Assembly: GCA_001275005.1 (NCBI GenBank)
Contig: JWZX01002935.1
Span: 1 to 26,321, forward strand
Source of the DNA: Chrysochromulina tobinii
Lineage: Eukaryota > Haptophyta > Prymnesiales > Chrysochromulinaceae
Length of the DNA: 26,321 nt
Direction: 5' to 3'
Under the pieces are notes generated by a model. That model saw only the letters and a program-made list of their open reading frames with translations. It did no database searches and was not told the DNA's origin. Of this stretch, positions 17,369 through 25,041 are shown piece by piece. The position numbers and the translations under genes were made by a program. Positions within the stretch are counted from its first letter, which is position 1. The number at the start of each line of letters is the position of its first letter.

Positions 17369-18787
17369 CTACATGCCATCAGTTTTGCCTTTGGCATCCG
17401 GGTGCGTCGCAAAGGGCAGCTCGCGGATGGAGCTGAACCAGCGCACGGAGGCGGCATTCACCTCGCACAGAAGGCAGCTGACGCTAAAGTTTTCGGCGAG
17501 CGAATCGCCGTTCCCAAACGGGTCGAGGAAAGATTTGGAAAGCTCGAGGAAGCCACGGTAGAAGAAGACGAGGACAGGGCTGAGCGCGATCGTGAGCACG
17601 CCGAGCTTGGGGTACAGTGCAAAGGGCGCAAGCACGACGAGCGTGTCGACGAGCAGCTGCACGAGGTGCACGTACGAGAGTGGCATGGGCGCCGCGGCAT
17701 CGTCGGCGATGTTGCCGCACACGGCGCGCAGTTTGCAGCCCTCCTCGAGGAAGCGTGCGTCAAGGCCAGCGTTGCCCTGGAGTATGCCCGTGTACCGCGC
17801 GTCGATAAAGCGCGCCATGATCCACTCGAGCACGGCGCTGTGGCGCTTCGTCTCGGACATGGCCGTGTCGTCCATGAGAAGGCTGAACTCGCGCTCGGTG
17901 AGCGCGCCGCGCTCGAGCAGCCCTCGCAACCCAACCTCCGTGCGAAGCAGCGAGTACGAGACCGCGTTGTCGCCGCGCGCCGGGCGCACCTGGCTTGCCC
18001 AAAAGAGCATGTGGTACAGCCGCATCCAGCGGGCGATCGTCTCGAGCAACTCGAGGCTCTCCGCTGTGAACTTGCCCGTCTCGGCGTCGCGACGCGCGTG
18101 AATGGCGAGCAGCATGCCCATGTCACTGAGGCGCCCCTGCACCTTGCGCACGTTGCCCTTTTGGGCGAGCCAGTACCCATACGCCTGCGAGAGAAAGAAC
18201 GAGTTGACGAACGTCGCCATGGTGAGCAGGTAGCCCCACATCGTCGTGAAGCCGAGCATCCGCGCCACCCACTCGTCCTGCGGGTTCGGCACTTCGAGGA
18301 GGGACCACGTATGCAAGCCTTCTTTGCGAGCCGTCTCCATGGCAATCACGAGCAGCACGGTGACGACCATCATCACCATCGCCGACGGCCACGTCCGCTG
18401 CAAGACGGTGCCCTGCCACTGCCGCCACAGCCAGCTCCAATGCGGATAGAACTTCGCCATGAACTTGGGCGGGTTATTCCTCTTCATTGCTCTGTCGATC
18501 ATCTCCTCTATGCCGGCTTGATCCACTCGCGTAAGCAGCGCTTCCATCCGCTGCCTGGTGCCCCAGGTCTCGTCAATAATTGCAGCAGTGGGCGTGTTGA
18601 AAGTGGAGCCTTGGCGCTTCAGCGCTTTCGTCGGCGTCCCTTTGGGCGTCGTGTCAGCAGTGGGCGGTAGCTTCATGTCGGGAATGGAGTCGCCCTCTGG
18701 GAATGGAGCTCTGGGCTTCTGACCCGATGGGGTGGGTGGAGGGGATGATTCACCTTCGTTGGCGCTTCTGCTTCCGGAGCCTCCCAT
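17369..18787 (-). CDS. Bestrophin-like anion channel
   Basis: ATG 18787 gives 472 residues. Bestrophins are pentameric chloride/bicarbonate channels; in algae some sit in plastid membranes and feed carbon-concentrating systems. The first 95 residues are polar and Ser/Pro-rich. Four hydrophobic segments follow: SAMVMMVVTVLLVIAM, MLGFTTMWGYLLTMATFVNS, YVHLVQLLVDTLVVLAPFAL and LGVLTIALSPVLVFFYRGF. The cytosolic signature LDPFGNGD is at 421-428, matching the acidic DPFG(N)D segment that forms the calcium-clasp region of the family. The frame is open further upstream to 18985, but without an ATG, and TACCGGTA at 18863-18870 falls in that extension, so 18787 is the likely start. Subcellular site and ion are not shown by the sequence. 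Confidence 0.85.
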   Translation of the reverse strand: MGGSGSRSANEGESSPPPTPSGQKPRAPFPEGDSIPDMKLPPTADTTPKGTPTKALKRQGSTFNTPTAAIIDETWGTRQRMEALLTRVDQAGIEEMIDRAMKRNNPPKFMAKFYPHWSWLWRQWQGTVLQRTWPSAMVMMVVTVLLVIAMETARKEGLHTWSLLEVPNPQDEWVARMLGFTTMWGYLLTMATFVNSFFLSQAYGYWLAQKGNVRKVQGRLSDMGMLLAIHARRDAETGKFTAESLELLETIARWMRLYHMLFWASQVRPARGDNAVSYSLLRTEVGLRGLLERGALTEREFSLLMDDTAMSETKRHSAVLEWIMARFIDARYTGILQGNAGLDARFLEEGCKLRAVCGNIADDAAAPMPLSYVHLVQLLVDTLVVLAPFALYPKLGVLTIALSPVLVFFYRGFLELSKSFLDPFGNGDSLAENFSVSCLLCEVNAASVRWFSSIRELPFATHPDAKGKTDGM

Positions 18788-18862
18788 GCTCAGGGCTCGC
18801 CTTTCGTCTTCGTCCGGACGACGTGTGCAGCGCAGCAGCTCACCAGTCCCCCCGTCGAGAAT

Positions 18863-18870
18863 TACCGGTA
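18863..18870. promoter_or_regulatory. TACCGGTA palindrome (bestrophin side)
   Basis: Perfect 8-bp palindrome with 75 nt between it and the ATG of the bestrophin-like gene. Confidence 0.5.
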
Positions 18871-19061
18871 AAAAGACACCGGGGGGAGTTTCTCGTAGAT
18901 AAACAGAATGAAATTGAGCATTAACGGAACCGGATGAGGAATCGTAAAATCTGAGTACACGATCCCACCGGTGTGCACCTAGCAATTCGTGGCAACAAAA
19001 AACTCGTCACTTCTGGCATAGCTTCACATGCATGCGCACTTGCGCAGTGGTGTTCAGAATG

Positions 19062-19069
19062 TACCGGTA
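19062..19069. promoter_or_regulatory. TACCGGTA palindrome (GH7 side)
   Basis: Perfect 8-bp palindrome with 69 nt between it and the ATG at 19139. Confidence 0.5.
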
Positions 19070-19138
19070 AAAGCGTCCTCTCATCAAACTTTTTTTTGCT
19101 TCCCCTCTGGTGTGTGTCTCCATCACGCGCAGCAAGCG

Positions 19139-21273
19139 ATGCTTTGCGAGTCCTGGTGCGCGACCTGGGCCTGCGACGGCTCCGCATGGTGCAAATCGGG
19201 CGCTGTGCCCGATAAGTGCCTCGGATGTCACGCTGCTGCTACAGCGGCACCCGCGCCCACGTGCGAGAGCTGGTGTGCGACTTGGACGTGTGACAGCGAG
19301 TGGTGTGCTGGAGGAGAAAAACCCAAGGCGTGTCAAAGCTGCGACAGCACCGCTGCACAGACGCGCGAGAGCACAGCAGGTGCTCAAGCGCCTGCTCGTT
19401 TGCACGAGAGCAAAGGTGCTCGGGGCCCCGTCATCGATGTAGATGCCCCAGCCGTGGCTGACGGCAAGACAGGCGGCGCAGGTGGCGTGGTGGACGCCTG
19501 GCATTTGCCATCCTGGCCGATGCCGATTGCGAGCTGCTCGGACCCTCAGCGCATGAGCTGCCACGTCGCGCCCGGAAGCTGGATTGGCGAGGCGTGGACC
19601 CAAACGAAGGCAACGCCAAGGGGCCCTGGGCCAACACGTGCCATCGATCAAAAGCGTGGGATCGCCATTACGGGGTCGACTCGGATGTTCTACTCCTCGC
19701 TGGTGCCGTCGCCAGAGCAGGCGGCCAAGATGCAGTGGTCCGACGTCGCCTACGAGAAGCTGGCGCCCCTCGACAAGAGCCTCTCATTCACGATTGACAT
19801 GAGCGCGGTGCCGTGTGGCTGTAATGCGGCCCTTTATCTCGTCCAGATGGACATGCCCAGCGGCGACGACGGGAGCGGCTACTGCGATATTCAGGGCTTT
19901 GACGACCCGAGCATGAAGGCATGCACGGAGTTGGACGTCATCGAGGGCAACCAGAAGGCGCTGCAGTCGACCCTGCACACGACACCGGGCAAGGGAGAGG
20001 ACGGGCGGTGCAATCAAGATGGCTGTGCTGCGAATTGGGGAAGGCACGAAGAGACGAACCCGGCCTACGGCCTGCCAAACACCAAGGGGGTGCCTTCGCA
20101 TACGATCGACTCGTCCAAGCCGCTGCATGTCACCGCCACCTTCACAAGCAAGCGCATCAATTGGTACGACGATGCGGGGTGCGCATTCGAGGTCGAAGTG
20201 GCACAGGGCGATAGACGGGTGAAGCTCCTCGACAGCACGCGAGATGGCAACGGCGTCGACCGCACGCCTCGACCCTTTGCGAGTGCCGACCTGCAGCGCA
20301 CCTACGAGGCCGTCACAAACGGCCTTGTGCTCGTCGCGTCGCTTTGGACTACCGATGACCTCTCGTGGCTCGACGGCGGCTGCGACGCCGAGTATCCCAA
20401 GTGCGTCCTCAACGAGACGACCGTGGCCATCACAAACCTATCGATCGCGCCACTCTTTACCACCTCTTCGTTGGCGCCGCCGCCCCAATGGCCCCTCCCG
20501 CCGCCGCCCTCGCCCGCGCCCGCCACGCCACCACAGTCCGAGTTCGTGCCCATGCCACGACCGCCGCCCCCTCCGTACACCGACCCTGCGCCCGCTCCCC
20601 TTAAGGCATCGCCGTCACCGTCGCCCGCCGTCGACAACCGGACAAGCATGGGCATCAGCGCACTCTTCGTGGTGGCTGCAGTTGCTATCTTCTTCTGTTG
20701 TTTGGGCGGCTTTGGCGGCAGGCGCAAGGCAGCGGGAGCAACGCCGCGCCCACGAGCATCAAAGACAGGTCAAAGGCGGGCTTTGCACGGGTTGCGAGCA
20801 TGGAGGAGACTGATGAGAATGATGGCGAGGAAGAGGAAGACGCGTCTTTACACTCTCGCACTCCTGGCTGTGCACGGAGGTCGTCCTCCGCGGGGGTCGA
20901 GGCGGCGGAGGTCGAGGCGCCGGAGGTCGAGGTGGAGGAGGCAGAGGCGGCTGAGGACGAGCCAGAGGCGCCCAGGGTTGAGAAGGCACGTGCAGACGCT
21001 GAGCACCGTGTCAAGGCCGAAGCCGAATCTCGCGCGCGTGCAGCCTTGGCAGCACGGGAGGCCGCTCGGCAGGCGGCAGCGGTGGAGGCGGAGTCAAGGG
21101 CCAAGAATGCGCGCGCCAGGGAAGAACGAGCGCGCGCCAAGGAGGAACATGAGAGGCGGCTTGCCGAGGCGCGGGCGCTCGCCAAGGCAAACAAGGCTGC
21201 CAAGGAGGGGAGCGGTGTTGAGAGGCACGAGGAGGAGCAGGTGCTGACCTTCTCGGCGAGCAGCAGACGGTAG
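19139..21273 (+). CDS. Membrane-anchored GH7-like glycoside hydrolase with Cys-rich modules (one-base frame shift near 20735)
   Basis: From ATG 19139 the protein would be about 711 residues if one base is restored near the GGG at 20734-20736. Two Cys/Trp modules (CESWCATWACDGSAWC...C and CESWCATWTCDSEWC...C, residues 3-70) come first, perhaps for carbohydrate or protein binding. The catalytic region resembles GH7 cellobiohydrolases and endoglucanases: VPCGCNAALYLVQM, GSGYCDIQG, then CTELDVIEGN with E264, D266 and E269 in the E-x-D-x-x-E arrangement of nucleophile, helper and acid/base. A Pro-rich stalk leads to a membrane helix at about 504-525 (GISALFVVAAVAIFFCC) and an acidic, then Glu/Ala/Arg-rich coiled-coil tail in the shifted frame. 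The likely substrate is a beta-1,4-glucan at the cell surface or in a vacuole. No ordinary signal peptide is visible, so a 5' exon may be missing. Confidence 0.72.
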
Positions 21274-21475
21274 CAAGGGGACGCGAGCAGTGAGGGTGTG
21301 AGGCCGGTCGGGTCGTCCGTGTGCGTCCACAGGGACGAGCCAGTCGCGGACGAACACGTCTAATTCACCTCTATATGAAACGTTGATCCTGCATACGTCG
21401 AATCGACAATGCCTTCGTACTAAAGCGTGGCGCTGGCGGTCAAGAGACTAGACCTACATCACATGCGAGGTGATA
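21274..21475. other. Convergent 3' intergenic region
   Basis: A 202-bp gap between the stops of the GH7-like (plus) and GT32-like (minus) genes, with an AT-richer centre (21360-21420). I see no gene or clear polyadenylation signal. Confidence 0.4.
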
Positions 21476-23593
21476 CTAAAAGATGAAATGACGCGCTCGC
21501 GCTGCAAAGCCGTTCGGCCTTTGTCGCGAACCGGGGGTTTGAGCACAATCATCCGACGAGGGTCGAGTGAGCACAGTCGGCTTCTTTCGAGTGCGTGTGC
21601 CTCTCGCAAACACCAGTCCAACCAGGGCCGTCATCGTGAGCGCACTCATCAAGCAGAAGGCTGCACCGAAGTGCAACTCCTCACGCGCCGAAGGCTCAGC
21701 CACGTGGCGAGGGTTGTCGCGCGTCGAGCTGAGCGCCGCTGATGACCTCTGATTGCGGGCGGCCACGTGGCGAGGGCCAACTCGATCAGTCTTCTCGGCA
21801 AGCACGCTCCGGCTCTCGCCGGGACGGCGGGTGCGAAATGTGCTCGGCAGCTCGGCGGGCGGCAGTGCCGCCGCGATGATGCCGAGCTGAGCCAGTTCCA
21901 CTCGGTGAGAGGCACTCCCACTTCTCGTTGTCGTAGGTCTCCTCCCACCGATCGTGGTCTGGGGCTCTCCGGCCACCCACAGCCCCCGCAGCTCCCCGAA
22001 ACGCCGACTGGTGAGACGCTGCAGCCGCGTGCTCCACGCGACCGACGCAATCTCGACGCCGTCGAGATGGAGGGAGAGATGTCGCTGCCCTGCGGCAGAT
22101 GCGACGACGCTGTAGTGATGCCAGCCGTTCGAGCCCACGTTCACATGCGGCGCGCGCAGAACCACACTCCCCTCCCCCACGAGCAGACGCCGACCAGCCT
22201 TCCACGTGACCATCGGCAGGATTCGCCGCGGCCCTTCGGCCATTTCGCCGGCCATTTCGTTGGCCGATTCGGGCTCCGCGGATGCACTCAGCACGGCGCC
22301 ATCGACGAAGCTGAGCGACCAAAAGGAGACGCGCTGCCCACGACGGCGCTCCGTCGAGTGCACGCACGCCCACCACGAGACGACAAATTCGCCGCCCGTT
22401 AGAGCGTCCACGGGCAGCGGCACGAAGGCCTCGAGATTGCCGTCGAGGGAGAGATGGTGGTCGCCTTGCTCCTCTGCCCACCAGCACGTCAAACCGGCTG
22501 CATCGGTGATGCCGTTTCTGCCCGTACACGCGCCGCTGTAGATCCAGCCGTGGTTGCACTGGCCCGAAAGGTCAAGCAACAGCCGCTCGGATCCCACAGG
22601 TGCTCGGCGCAGCGGCCAGTGGCCTACGATGGGTGGCGTGTGACGAAACTTGGGACGATGGGCAGGCGACCCGGCAACGGAGGACGAGCCTGCAGAGAGG
22701 AGAATGTCCTCACATGAGCAATTGCTGCCGATGCCCATCGAGGGTAGCGGCGCGAGCGGGAAGGGCGCGAAGGCTGCCTGGAGCACGCAGTTGAGCGTCG
22801 CGGGCACGCTCGTCACGTACTCGGGCGACCAGTGCTCAAGCACGTACGAGCGAGAGAGGGAGGAGTACAGGTGGATGGCAAACCCACTCAGACCCGCTGG
22901 ATGGCCGAGCGCAGCCTGCTGCAGGTGGCGGAGCGGATCGGAACGCTCGAGCAGCAGCATACGCAGATTGTCCGCGTCCCAGTCGGGCCAAAAGAACGCG
23001 TCGTACGGGAGCAGGCGCACCTCGTCGGGATGAGCGGCCGCGAGCTCTGCGGGCCTCTGCACGGAATGCGAACTCCATCCATCGCCGTCGCCGCGGCCAA
23101 ACGAGTGGTATTCGCGGAGCCAACGCCGAGCAAAGGAGGCGTTCGGCCGGGCGAGCAAGACGGCATTGCACAGGCCATGCGCGCCGCCATGCGCGTCGTC
23201 GCCCTCCTGGCCGATGACAAAAGGCGCACTCGACCTCCTCGGGCTGAGCAGCCCCGCCAACGGACGCAGCACGATCACGTCCAGATCGAGATAAATGCCA
23301 CCATGCTCGATAAGCAATTGCAGCCGGAGCACGTCGCTGCGATGAGCGGCAGTTCGCAGCGATCGTCCAAAGATCGTCGTGGCAAGCTCGACCCTGTGCA
23401 ACTCCACCAGTGGACGCGCATGCTGCCACCAAGTGCCGTTCGGCTCATGATGATAATGGAAGAGCAGCCGACATTGTGCGTGATGCTTGTGCGCTGCTCG
23501 GATGGCTAAGTAGTGCACGAACGCGAACGCGTCGGGGTCGTCAGCGAGGCCGAAGATGAAGTGGAATGGGACGGCAAGACCGGCGTCGGTCAT
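21476..23593 (-). CDS. GT32-type glycosyltransferase with LamG-like lectin domain and C-terminal membrane helix
   Basis: ATG 23593 gives 705 residues. Residues 8-130 match the DXD sugar-transferase fold of GT32 (Och1/MIPC-type enzymes that transfer hexoses from nucleotide sugars). VPFHFIFGLADDPDAFAFV is followed by RSDVLRLQLLIEHGGIYLDL with DLD at 103-105, which binds the metal and nucleotide sugar. Acceptor-side motifs run to about residue 290. Residues 345-535 look like a laminin-G/concanavalin-A-type jelly roll (NGWHHYSVVASAAGQRHLSL, HLDGVEIASV). A hydrophobic helix near 643-660 (CLMSALTMTALVGLVFA) precedes a basic tail, so the anchor is at the C terminus, unlike typical type II Golgi transferases. 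The frame is open upstream to 23683 but has no ATG there. Confidence 0.8.
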   Translation of the reverse strand: MTDAGLAVPFHFIFGLADDPDAFAFVHYLAIRAAHKHHAQCRLLFHYHHEPNGTWWQHARPLVELHRVELATTIFGRSLRTAAHRSDVLRLQLLIEHGGIYLDLDVIVLRPLAGLLSPRRSSAPFVIGQEGDDAHGGAHGLCNAVLLARPNASFARRWLREYHSFGRGDGDGWSSHSVQRPAELAAAHPDEVRLLPYDAFFWPDWDADNLRMLLLERSDPLRHLQQAALGHPAGLSGFAIHLYSSLSRSYVLEHWSPEYVTSVPATLNCVLQAAFAPFPLAPLPSMGIGSNCSCEDILLSAGSSSVAGSPAHRPKFRHTPPIVGHWPLRRAPVGSERLLLDLSGQCNHGWIYSGACTGRNGITDAAGLTCWWAEEQGDHHLSLDGNLEAFVPLPVDALTGGEFVVSWWACVHSTERRRGQRVSFWSLSFVDGAVLSASAEPESANEMAGEMAEGPRRILPMVTWKAGRRLLVGEGSVVLRAPHVNVGSNGWHHYSVVASAAGQRHLSLHLDGVEIASVAWSTRLQRLTSRRFGELRGLWVAGEPQTTIGGRRPTTTRSGSASHRVELAQLGIIAAALPPAELPSTFRTRRPGESRSVLAEKTDRVGPRHVAARNQRSSAALSSTRDNPRHVAEPSAREELHFGAAFCLMSALTMTALVGLVFARGTRTRKKPTVLTRPSSDDCAQTPGSRQRPNGFAARARHFIF

Positions 23594-23791
23594 CGGCGCC
23601 GCGCGCTGTTTTGGGCACAAAGTAGGCGTGGGAGCACCCACCCTGAGCAAAGCAGAAACTTCAAGTTCTCCAGCACCAAGCAACCGGAAGGAAGACTGTC
23701 ACGAGCCTCTGGCTCAGTTGCGCCAATCCTCGAGCTAGACTAACGAATACCGTTCAACGGAAACACCCTATACACCGGGGCTAGCCGGGAC

Positions 23792-23827
23792 ACAGACGGG
23801 ACAGACGGGACAGATGGGACAGACGGG
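23792..23827. repeat. Four 9-bp tandem units (ACAGACGGG)
   Basis: Units at 23792, 23801, 23810 (with c to t) and 23819. Nearest candidate promoter is that of the GT32 gene. Confidence 0.95.
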
Positions 23828-23867
23828 CACACGGATCACACAGACGAACCTCACAACCATATACGAG

Positions 23868-23875
23868 TACCGGTA
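23868..23875. promoter_or_regulatory. TACCGGTA palindrome (GT32 upstream region)
   Basis: Perfect 8-bp palindrome, about 275 bp before the GT32 ATG, so farther than at the other genes. A 5' UTR intron or an unseen transcript could explain the distance. Confidence 0.35.
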
Positions 23876-24105
23876 CTGTACCGGCTTGTAGACGGGTATA
23901 CAATCATGCGTTCAACATTCATGCCTACACATGCCGTCGCAGATCGCACTCCACAGGTTCGACTGCACATCCACGTGAAGCGGCGCTCAATGCCCGCCTC
24001 GAATGAGTGTGACTACACATTGATGAGGGCTGCTGACTCACCATCGTCGCAAGCGGAGGTGTCGCATCTTCGGCGACGTGTTCGAGATCCTCCGCATCTG
24101 CCCAT

Positions 24106-24759
24106 TCAGGCGCGCCGGAAGCCGAACAGGAAGCCGCCGGCGAATCCGCCGCCAGTCGCCAGGCCGTGGCCCATGATCTTGAGGTACTTATCCTTGGCAA
24201 TTGAGAGATCTGACATATCTACCTTGCCGTCGCCATCGAGGTCGCCCATGCTCTTGAAGCTGTCCGAGATCTTGGTGTAGTTGATCTTGATGATCTCATT
24301 GTGCTGAAGGACCTGTAGGAAAATCAGCACGCCCCCGGCGGCGGCGGCAGCCACCCCGAGTGCAATCCGCGTCGCGTACCCGACGCACCCACCGGCCACG
24401 AAGCCGTAAGAGAGGTCGGCGGGCAGGCCCATCTCCACACCCTCGGCGGCCTTCTGCTTGCCCCAGTCTAAGACATCCTTGCCAGTTTCCGGGACGGCCT
24501 CGGTGAGCTTTGTCCAGACGGTTGTGGCCGCCATCGTCTCTTTCAGCCCCTTCTTCTCCGTCTCAAGCTGCTTCACTGTCGTCTCAAGCGTGGCAATCTT
24601 CGCCTCGAGCTTCAGCTCTGCCGTGGACTTGCCGCCAAAGCCAAGGAGGCAGTCGGCAGGCGCGGGCGTCGTCAGCGAAGTGAAAGTCACAGTTGCCGCG
24701 GCGGCCAAGGCCGGGCGGGCGCATAGGTTGAGGCCTCGGCGGCCGAGGAGGGCAAACAT
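24106..24759 (-). CDS. FUN14-family membrane protein with inserted EF-hand
   Basis: ATG 24759 gives 217 residues. The first 36 are basic and hydrophobic (MFALLGRRGLNLCARPALAA), like a mitochondrial or plastid leader. A coiled coil covers about 44-77 (ELKLEAKIATLETTVKQLET). The FUN14 core starts near 117: GFVAGGCVGYATRIALGVAA, then VLIFLQVLQHNEIIKINYTKI, and the family's C-terminal Gly-Phe helix, GGGFAGGFLFGF. Between them sits a canonical EF-hand loop, DLDGDGKVDMSD (173-184), with Asp at the calcium-ligand positions. FUNDC1 is a mitochondrial outer-membrane mitophagy receptor; this protein lacks an obvious N-terminal LIR, so that role is not claimed. Calcium-controlled organelle contact or remodelling is a reasonable inference. 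Confidence 0.88.
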   Translation of the reverse strand: MFALLGRRGLNLCARPALAAAATVTFTSLTTPAPADCLLGFGGKSTAELKLEAKIATLETTVKQLETEKKGLKETMAATTVWTKLTEAVPETGKDVLDWGKQKAAEGVEMGLPADLSYGFVAGGCVGYATRIALGVAAAAAGGVLIFLQVLQHNEIIKINYTKISDSFKSMGDLDGDGKVDMSDLSIAKDKYLKIMGHGLATGGGFAGGFLFGFRRA

Positions 24760-25041
24760 GTGTGGACATGTGTGATGTGTGGACCGGGCGCGAAAGTACG
24801 GTGTGCATCTTTTCTTCGGAACTACCGATTTACCGGTACTTGTAACGTAGGTTGGAGTTCACAGGAACGAAGGGTGAGAGTTTGAAACGCGCAGAGTGCC
24901 GCGCGCACCGTTTATTTTTTGCCGTCTTGCGCATGCAATATCTGATGTTCTCGTATGTTCCCCATGTACAGTAGCTCCGAACGGATCGCGCGGTTGCGCG
25001 TTTTTCAAAGGGAGATTTAGCTATCTCGCGCTGATTTCTTG
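24760..25041. promoter_or_regulatory. Divergent promoter region, FUN14 / sulfotransferase
   Basis: A 282-bp region with TACCGGTA at 24831-24838, an AT-rich tattttttt-like segment near 24912 and a GCGCGGTTGCGCG inverted repeat near 24988. I see no gene inside. Confidence 0.4.
24831..24838. promoter_or_regulatory. TACCGGTA palindrome (FUN14 side)
   Basis: Perfect 8-bp palindrome with 71 nt between it and the FUN14 ATG. Confidence 0.5.

Larger units (their letters stand above)
18788..19138. promoter_or_regulatory. Divergent promoter region, bestrophin-like / GH7-like
   Basis: A 351-bp region between two divergent ATGs. It carries TACCGGTA at 18863-18870, facing the bestrophin gene, and at 19062-19069, facing the GH7 gene, plus a related CACCGGTG at 18966-18973. 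Ahead of the GH7 ATG there is a T8 run and a pyrimidine tract ending cacgcgcag. This could be an acceptor, so a small 5' exon of the GH7 gene cannot be excluded. Confidence 0.5.
23594..24105. other. 512-bp region upstream of the GT32 gene
   Basis: It contains a 9-bp tandem repeat (23792-23827), TACCGGTA at 23868-23875 and a second near copy, TACCGGCT, at 23879-23886. A plus-strand ORF from 23906 runs antisense into the FUN14 gene and looks like a shadow. I see no real gene. Confidence 0.6.

Noticed and set aside
17402-18670. 422-codon plus-strand ORF antisense to the bestrophin gene
   Set aside because: It is a shadow of GC-rich codons. It is His/Arg/Glu-rich without motifs, whereas the minus frame has clear membrane helices and DPFGNGD.
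23906-24280. Plus-strand ORF 38 bp after a TACCGGTA site
   Set aside because: Its second half is antisense to the FUN14 gene and it has no recognisable protein features. The downstream gene on the other strand is far stronger.
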